DNA of 64,000 bases from the NCBI RefSeq assembly GCF_015706575.1, contig NW_024037057.1:682001-746000 (forward strand), in the 5' to 3' direction. Both the position numbers and the translations under genes were made by a program. The notes under the pieces were generated by a model that saw only the letters and a program-made list of their open reading frames with translations, was not told where the DNA came from and made no database searches. The stretch comes from Patiria miniata. Its lineage: Eukaryota; Echinodermata; Asteroidea; Valvatida; Asterinidae. Every line of letters starts with the position of its first letter. The stretch's first letter is position 1. This document shows, piece by piece, positions 56,720-64,000 of the stretch.

Positions 56720-57187
56720 CTTTCATACTTTCGTTTGTTACATCTCTCGATTCCATAAACCGAGGTTGTGTATTTACAGGCATAGGCAGACCAACTCAAA
56801 TATGGAATGGGCTGGATGGTGACATGTTTCCTAAAACATAAGATGTTGCTTTGCATGTATGTGAGCCGTATAAAAAAAAGTACTGATGCCCTTGCTTATT
56901 TTGTAGCAAACACGATATTTTTTTTCGGATTTGACGTCAATTTTCGGTCAGACCCGAGCCCACGAATCCACAAAATTACATGTACTTCGAAGCTGAAGTT
57001 CAGGACCTTACGGATCAGCAAAGCATCTTGGCTGTAACTAAACTGCGAGGAAAAAAAATCACCGTGTAGGGGCAACCTGAGCTAAGTGCTGAACCCAAAA
57101 ACTTGATTAGCCAATCAAAGCAGATACACTGTTCACGTGATTTTTAGATAGCAGCCCACAACATAAAGGACAGTAACGTTGTCAGCT

Positions 57188-57564
57188 CAGCGGAGTATCC
57201 AGGGTGCACCTTTGTTTCAAAGGAATTTTTCCAGTTACTATTTCCATAAATGATAAGAGAGTTCTGACATGAACTCCAAAAAACCTCCACCCCCCCCCCT
57301 CCCGGCGGATTTTGGATTTTTTTTAAGGTATTTTTTTTTTCAGTGACTTGTTCCATTAATAGATTATTAGAAGTTTCGACATGAACCCCCAACGAAGAAA
57401 ACCAAGCTCCAAAACCATTAGACCATCATTTTGAAGATGGATACCAGCCCCCCCCCCCTTTTTTTGATTTTACAGAGGCTAAGTGTGCGGAGAAAAATGT
57501 TTACAACTGCTGCAAAGTGCAAGTGGTGTTGCCCCCCTGACATCAAAAGCTGAATACGCCACTT
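57188..57564. mobile_element. hAT-like MITE
   Basis: The left end CAGCGGAGTATCCAGG is mirrored by an end that in reverse complement reads AGTGGCGTATTCAG. The flanking 8-mers are TGTCAGCT and TGTCAGCG, seven of eight identical. The interior has two C runs and no coding sequence. Confidence 0.65.
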
Positions 57565-57869
57565 TGTCAGCGGCTTTGTTTTAGAGGACAAGCTGCGAGC
57601 GAAAAAGGTTGATAATAACTGCGCAACTGTTGTATTGGTAGATGCTTGAAATTGTGCAAAGATTTCTCGATCGTCCCCACTGACCTTTCCAAATTGTGTT
57701 GTCTAGGTGATATCTCATTGGACGGATTTTGTAAACATTGAGCCAGGAGCAACACTTTTGCATGCGCATGTGTTGTGCGAACGGTATGTACGCGCATAGA
57801 AATGAATTACCCACAATGCTTTGGTATGCTATGTTTCCTTCACAAGATTTGGAGAACCGGATGGGGACG

Positions 57870-58170
57870 TCTCTTAAGTCCGAAGTATCATTGGTCCGAC
57901 GTCCCATTGGTCCGAAGACTCTTTGATCCGACGGTCCATTGCTCTATACGGTCCATTGGTCCGAAGTCCCATAGGTCCGAAGCACCATTGGTCCGAAGGA
58001 CAGGGACCCGAAGTACCAGTGGTCCGACGCCCCATAGGATTGAGGTTAGGGTTAAAGTTAGGGTAAGCATTAGGGTCAGTCAACTTGAACCAGTGGAACT
58101 ACACAGTATTAAGTTTAGTTGGACCAATAGGACTTTGGACCAATGGGACGTCGGACCAATGGAACTTGGT
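57870..58170. repeat. inverted CATTGGTCCGA iterations around a telomere-like core
   Basis: On the left, CCATTGGTCCGAAG-type words recur about eight times (57885-58022). In the middle GAGGTTAGGGTTAAAGTTAGGG is telomere-like. On the right the iterations return inverted (TTGGACCAATGGGACGTCGG). Confidence 0.75.
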
Positions 58171-58184
58171 ATTAAAATAATAAT

Positions 58185-58330
58185 ATCCGCCCCCCCCCCT
58201 CAACATTTTCCGTGATAGCCTCTAAAAAAAATTTTTCCGCGACCCGAGCTGTTATGACTTTTTAGCCTCGAGCTTTGCGCATCTTTTGATACCAAAAACA
58301 TAAAAATCGGAAGCGCATATTAGCAAATTC
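58185..58330 (-). mobile_element. piggyBac-like MITE, internal fragment
   Basis: It shares CATTTTCCGTGATAGCCTCT, GCGACCCGAGCTGTTATGAC and GCATCTTTTGATACCAAAAA with the full copies. Both tips are missing. Confidence 0.75.
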
Positions 58331-58964
58331 ATTATCGTCACTCGACGTGACTTGGCGTGGGTCTCGGCATCGACCACTCCCCGGCAGCCGGCAAAAAAAT
58401 ATTAATTAAGACGAACATGTTAAGGAGGCTTTTAGCCATTTTTTCACTGCACACCAAAATGGATAGGAACCTAATTAATATTGGTGAGGCTTGAAAAGAT
58501 TGACAGATATTGGAAATACCAGTGTTACAACTTTTAAAAATGCACGTAGACAGGCCTATTTTTTTTCCAATTTCAACAAAAAGTAATAAACATATCACAA
58601 TGATTTTAAGCACATACTTGGATCATTATAAGGGAAATAAACCCTGAGCTATCAGCCATAAAGTTATAATATGTCCTAAAAAGTCAAATTTAACAGGGAA
58701 AATATTGAAGTATTTACTGAGGAAACACTTGGACATTTTCAGACCGGACTCATAGGGTTTGTGCACAGGGTCACAAGTGATGACTAGATATGGGAATCTT
58801 TCCCTTGGAAATCATAGCGAGGCAAAATAACAGGAACAGACACATGGCGGTGGAAATAGTGTGACGAGGTAAACGATCGAGTGACCCTCGCAAAGTTACA
58901 TCAGATTGGCAATCTTATAAACAGATGGATAGCTCAAATTCCCTCGAAACATCAATCGGTTCGA
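58331..58964. other. no gene seen
   Basis: Short frames only; no delimited element. Confidence 0.55.
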
Positions 58965-59285
58965 AATTGCATACGCCGGCCAAATCACGATTTGCATGCC
59001 CTCAAATTCTTCAATATTTGAACATCTTGTGGGCCACGAAATTGATGGGTTGTCAAAAAGGATCAAATCACCAAAAAAAAAAAAAAATTAAAAGAAAATG
59101 AAAGATGATGTCATAAGCTTTAATTTGATGTGTTTTTGGAACACCTTGGAGTGTTGCGAGTATTTTTCCCGAATATCTAAAGTGAGGGCATTTATCATTA
59201 AAAGACAATGGCAGTTTAGTTACTGGTCTGCAACCTTTATGGGTTGTTGCAAAAATGGCGGTGCGCATGCGTTTTATATGCCGTG
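58965..59285 (+). repeat. dispersed repeat family R, copy 4
   Basis: GCCGGCCAAATCACGATTTG, CATGCCCTCAAATTCTTCAA, GGAACACCTTGGAGTGTTGC, GGCATTTATCATTA and CTGGTCTGCAACCTTTATGG are in family order. The middle section is deleted relative to copies 1-3. Confidence 0.7.
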
Positions 59286-59317
59286 ACCTGGAAGCAGCGT
59301 TTCTAATAGGGGTCACT

Positions 59318-59640
59318 AATGACGGTTCCTAAAAGTGCTCTATTTTCCAATGGAGTGTAGGCACCATATTTCAAAATGGCGATAGGCTTCATGGCTTTTT
59401 TTAGGGGTGATCATCTTCCGATGTAAAAGTCTCCTAAAAGTACTCCGATTACCCCTACATAATTGAAAAGAAAATGAAAGAAGATGTAAAAAGCTTTAAT
59501 TGGATGTGTGTCTCGAACACCTTGGAGAGTTGTGAGTATTTTCCCCGAATTTCTGAAGAGGGGGCATTTATCATTAGGGTATATGGCAGTTCATTAACTG
59601 GTCTGCAACCATACGATTTCGGTTTTGAACAGCGCCAACT
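59318..59640 (+). repeat. dispersed repeat family R, copy 5
   Basis: CTATTTTCCAATGGAGTGTA, AAAATGGCGATAGGCTTCAT, TTTAGGGGTGATCATC, CGAACACCTTGGAGAGTTGT, CATTAGGGTATATGGCAGTT and CTGGTCTGCAACC follow the family order. It is followed by a long C run (59668-59687). Confidence 0.75.
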
Positions 59641-62139
59641 TGAGGAAATGGTGTCTATTCCCATCCCACCCCCCCCCCCCCCCCCCGCATAGAGGAGCTT
59701 TTCACGCTCGTATCGGGCGCCAGTTCCTCTTACATCTGAGAAACGATAGGTCCTGCGCGAAAGACAATTCACAGGTAGCCTTATAATGTAAGTAGTTCCT
59801 GCCAAATAAAAGCAATTTCAGCTCAGAAAACGCCACGGATTGAAAAGTGAAAATAGAAAGTCTGACGTTGACAATGCTGCGGCGTAATCTAAGACACAGT
59901 AACTTCAGTAAGGTTGCATTTTAGGCTAAGATTCTTCTTCAAAATGCAATAAGACATGGCCTACCTAGAATTCGCATTGATGTTTCTGGGGAAATTGAGC
60001 AATCCATTCATTTATGAGATTGTCAATCTTCTGTAACTTTATTTTTGGGGGCGGGGGCTGTAAAAATCTGGGCAACAAGATAATAAGTTGTAACATTCAT
60101 ATTTCTATTTCTGCGATTTTTGGTTTTTCCTGAGGAGCAAACTTTGAGGGTTTCGTCCCTACCAAAGCTCAGCAGTCCTCGACAACCGCGTATGCTTCCA
60201 GTGCGCCATGCCACGTGCGATCAGTATGCCCCGCCCTCCGAGCTTTACAGCGTCAGCAAGGACAGCCACGACCAGCAACATCCACTAGAACTTAGTGACT
60301 GGGAACACTGTCCAGGCCATCCTTCACCTCCACAAGAAAAACAAGGTAGATTAATTACCTGCTAAGATAATTGACAGAATTGTTTGAAGGCTAGTGAATT
60401 ATGTGACTGATGCGATTGAGTCAGGCTATAAGATTCCCTTCATATTCACGCCCCCACCAATTTTTACCAAGAACAACCGATCTAGTTTAGAACAACCCGA
60501 ATTCGTTGAGTCTGTCATCGCTGAACTTCTTAGCAAACGTTGTATTGTTCAGGTCCATAACCCACCGTATTGCTGTAACCCACTTACCGTTGCAACAGGG
60601 AAAGAAACTAAGGCGCGTTCTCGACCTGCGTCATCCAAACAAGTTTATTTTAAAACCAAGTTCAAGTACGAAGACTTTAAGCACATTTCACAAGTTCTCG
60701 ACTTCAACCAGCACTATTTCAGTTTCGATTTAAAATCCGATTATCACCACATAAACATATTTCCCGCCCATCACAAATATTTCGGTTTTTCATGGGATTT
60801 TCACCACTTCGGTACCAGGTATTACGTTTTTCGCGTACTCCCATTCGGCTTATCTAGCGCCAGTTATTTATTCACCAAATTTACGAGACCCCTCGTGTAT
60901 TCCTGGCGCGCACTCGGTATATCATGTTTCGCGTACATTGTCGACGGCCTGGTTATATCCCCCGATCATCGGTCCGCATTACGTAACTCCGCCGTTGTTA
61001 AAGACTCGCTTATTTCAGAGCGGCTTTGTGCCAAGCAAAACCAAATGTCCTTTGCACCCTCAGAACAACATCATTTACATTGGACTCCTCATCGACTTCC
61101 GTTCCTTGACGTTTTCAGTTCCTCCATCAAAAATTGCTAAGCTTCTCTCATCCATTCATTATAGCCGACCACGCCCACTGTAACCCAATACAAGTCAGAT
61201 CCCTCGCCAGAATTACTGGACAGTTAGTCTCCATGTCACTCGCAATCGGCCCAGATACTCGTCTAATGACACGAGCCATGTATTGCGCTATCGAATCCAG
61301 AACATCATGGTACGATTCCATAGTCATTTCAGACACATTAACCACCGAACTGACATTTTTGCAATCAAATTTCGAGCTCCTGAACGGATTTTCCATTAAA
61401 CACCAACACACTCCCACGCGCGTTGCTTACTCAGACGCGAGAGACACCAATTACGGCGGCTACGTAGTCGATTCTCAAAGCCTGACAATTAACGGTACAG
61501 AGAAACAGACAAACTACGTAGTTCCACTTGGCGCGAGTTGGCAGCAGTTTTCAAAATGTTGTGAGAACTGTGAGCCCATCAAAAAAATATTTTAAAAAAT
61601 CCGCTGGTATTCCGACAATACCAACGTGCCGCGCATTCTTGCTCACGGTAGCCCTTAGCCAGATTTGCAAGCCCTGTCCTTATCCATTTTTTTTCACTTT
61701 GTTTGAAGCATATCATTGTGATCCTACCAGAATGGATACCTCAGAACAGTAATAGCATTGCCGATAGTATTAGCGGAGTTTCTGACTTTGATGACTGGTC
61801 CATCGACCAATCGTCGTTCGATCTTATTGACGGTTTGTGGGGCCCACATACTTGGGATCGATTTGCTTCCCCTACCAATTTTAAAGTGGAAATTTCAATT
61901 CCAGATTCTGGTGTAGAGGCTCTTCAGGAGTGGACGCTTTTTGCCACACCTGCTCTGACGAGAGCAATTACTTATGTCATCCTGTCTCACTTATAGTACA
62001 CATTCAGAAACAATTATCGCTATGCAACGGTAGAGGCACTCTTATTTTTCCAAGATGGACCGCCGCATACTTTTGGCCCTCGATTAGTCCCGATGGCAAA
62101 CACTTCATCAATTCGTTCATGATTGGCGCTTATTGAACA

Positions 62140-63130
62140 TTTGGTTCACCCCACCCACACTGACTCCAAATTCAGTTTTTAATCCCACACCGACATTTTT
62201 TTTGGTCATTGGCATTGCAAATTGATCACACTGTACCCCCAGAACGATTTGTTCCTCTAAGCTTGATTACTGTAAAGATTGTGTTTAGCATATATACACA
62301 CCAGCCAGTTTGAGGCATAAGATGGGCGCTTTGTCACAAAGATCGGTCATTTGGTACCATCTCATGCAGGCGATTTATCAGCCTAAGAAAACAAGAAAAT
62401 GTGCGAGCCAGAAAAAAACCGGACGATTTGCGTGCCTACCACAGACGTAAGACAAAACATTCCGTCACATTTCACTTTCGTTTGCGATTCTCAGTGTCAA
62501 GGTTTACCGCACGACCATACCAACTGTTCACCAAAGTAAACATTTGCGTCCTTTGTCCTTTCTTCATTAATTTTATATGTTTTTCACATGAGGTAGAAAT
62601 AGAAAAGAAAAGATTTTCTGACGTAAGAATGAAGCCTAGGAAGAAAGAAGGAATTTCTTTGTTGTTTTCGCACGACAGGTGCATGTGTATTGTACGAATT
62701 AGTACAAAACACAATAGTTGTGTTACGTAACTATTCCAAAATATAAAAAGCCAAATGCAAATAGCTCACTCTCGGTCAAGCAGTCCTTACACGAGTTTCT
62801 CACGCAAACCACAAAACTCATTTTTTTTTTCCCAAAACGATTCGGTCCGGGGAATGCACCCCTGTAGAGCGCCCGGGATGTGCGCACGTTTCCCCAAAAG
62901 GTTTTTTTTTTTCGTGGCCAATGTTGGCGTTCGACACTGAATCAGCTCGTTGTTCTTTTTTTTTTTTTTGGTTGCGGAAAGGTTTTTGCCGTAAAATTGT
63001 ATAGAATTATTTCCTATTTTAAGAAGCTTCCATTGTGAAGCTATTTCTCGTGTCGGCAGTTTAGCCAACAAAATTTTAACAAACGACGCGTTCGTGCGTA
63101 TTTTTCGTAAATCGTATACTGTTGGCTATT
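62140..63130. other. part of the DIRS-type fossil region, no gene seen
   Basis: Low-complexity T runs and short frames separate the polymerase-like and recombinase-like parts of the fossil. Confidence 0.45.
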
Positions 63131-63501
63131 TTTTTTTGTTTCTCAACAGTCTCAACAGAAATTTGGCATAATCTGGCTAACACCCTCCACGACCCAACAT
63201 TGAGTTCACTGGCATCATTCAACCTACCATCCCTACTCATGTCATCAAAAGCCTCGTCTACCACCAAGAAGTATTTGGCCTCATGAAGACGCTGGGAAGA
63301 GTGGGCATCATCTAAATGCAACATGCCTATAATTCCTGTCAGCTCTCTATATTTTTCTAATTACATCGCTCATCTGGCAACAACAGGACTTAAATCCATC
63401 GCTGACTCCACTTCGGCAGCCTTCAAATGGGTCCACTCCTTAGCCAACTTGCCATCTCCTACAGACAGCCCCATGGCGAAGACCGCACTTCAAGGCTTTA
63501 A

Positions 63502-63958
63502 CCCTAAAGGGGCCGGGTTATTTTGACCATCTCTCAGCCGGGGGGGGGGGGGGCGGATTCCGCACCCCCCCTAAGATCTCGGCCATCGAGTGACGAACAA
63601 TTTTGAAACTCAGCACATGCATAGAGCAACTATTCCTAAACATGCCCAAGAAATTTCATGACTGTAGGTCAAAGGGTTTTGGAATTATGGCTAATTAATT
63701 ATTCATATATATGAGTGGCAATTCTGCTCGGTGTACACGACGTATATGCGAAAATTCAGTTTTTACGGCGCGTAGCGCCGGAACATTTTTTGCTACGTGC
63801 CAACCTGCGGTCCGATTTTTATGTTTTTGGTATCAAAAGATGCGCAAAGCTCGAGGCTAAAAAGGCATAACAGCTCGGGTCGCGAAAATATTTTTTTTAG
63901 AGGATATCACGGAAAATGTTGAGGGGGGGGGCGGATTCCGCCCCCGGCCCCTTTAGGG
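63502..63958 (+). mobile_element. piggyBac-like MITE, full-length copy inserted in the DIRS fossil
   Basis: The ends CCCTAAAGGGGCCGGG and CCCGGCCCCTTTAGGG lie between TTAA at 63498-63501 and at 63959-63962. The interior matches 14812-15260 almost throughout, including GAGTGACGAACAATTTTGAA and AATTTCATGACTGTAGGTCA. No coding capacity. Confidence 0.9.
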
Positions 63959-64000
63959 TTAAATGACGCAACTCCACACATTCAAGTAGGAAGGAGCCCA

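Larger units (their letters stand above)
60394..64000 (+). mobile_element. DIRS-type (tyrosine-recombinase) retroelement fossil, broken
   Basis: Parts in order: a reverse-transcriptase region (about 60394-61140), an adjoining RNase H-like region (about 61134-61600), a downstream pol segment with the WGPHTWDRFA block (about 61700-62000), and a recombinase N-terminal-like segment (about 63140-63500). The order RT, RNase H, recombinase, with RT of the YRLPFGL-type, is that of DIRS-like elements. The copy is broken in at least several places and is further interrupted by a piggyBac-like MITE (63502-63958). The right end lies beyond the window and the left end could not be fixed. Divergence and interruption suggest an old insertion. 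Confidence 0.7.

Noticed and set aside
60120-60365. 81-codon plus-strand frame just before the DIRS-type fossil as a host exon
   Set aside because: No recognised domain, and it directly precedes retroelement sequence; could not be assigned.

Overview
This window looks like nuclear DNA of an animal, most likely a marine invertebrate. The coding genes are split by GT-AG introns, intergenic DNA is AT-rich, and a large share of the window is transposon remnants. The gene families present (SLC16, CYP2-type P450, SLCO4A, a PAN-domain secreted protein) fit a bilaterian. An echinoderm, hemichordate or cephalochordate is plausible, but the sequence alone does not decide this.

Layout. 1-4898 (+): 3' part of an SLC16/monocarboxylate-transporter-like gene. 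Its last intron is filled by a hAT-like MITE, a degraded LINE and a dispersed repeat. 4900-14170: no gene; a large foldback with a nested hAT-like MITE, a piggyBac-like MITE and smaller repeats. 14172-25176 (+): a complete five-exon CYP2-type cytochrome P450 (518 codons) whose introns hold MITEs and SINEs. 25177-33640: repeats only, including mariner-like and hAT-like elements. 33640-33963 (-): an apparently intronless gene for a secreted single-PAN-domain protein. 34000-37870: repeats. 37872-39960 (-): a 5'-truncated CR1/L2-like LINE lying directly behind the last exon of the next gene. 40003-54902 (-): a ten-exon SLCO4A-like organic anion transporter, recoverable from its initiator ATG to its stop, with an apparent frame break in exon 2 and many transposons in its introns. 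55741-56719: a foldback whose arms are a 30-31 bp minisatellite. 57188-59640: more MITEs and dispersed repeats. 60394-64000: a broken DIRS-type retroelement fossil interrupted by a piggyBac-like MITE.

The host genes do not form an obvious pathway. Two are membrane transporters (SLC16 and SLCO4A), one is an ER-membrane monooxygenase and one is a secreted protein. All could be concerned with small-molecule handling, but I see no evidence of joint regulation.

The most notable content is the transposon landscape. Several elements can be delimited by terminal inverted repeats and target-site duplications read directly here: 8 bp for hAT-like, TTAA for piggyBac-like and TA for mariner-like elements. 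There are also foldbacks with minisatellite arms, a hAT-like element with GGTCTC arrays at both ends, and inverted repeats around telomere-like cores. I found no RNA gene beyond tRNA-derived repeats and no CRISPR array.
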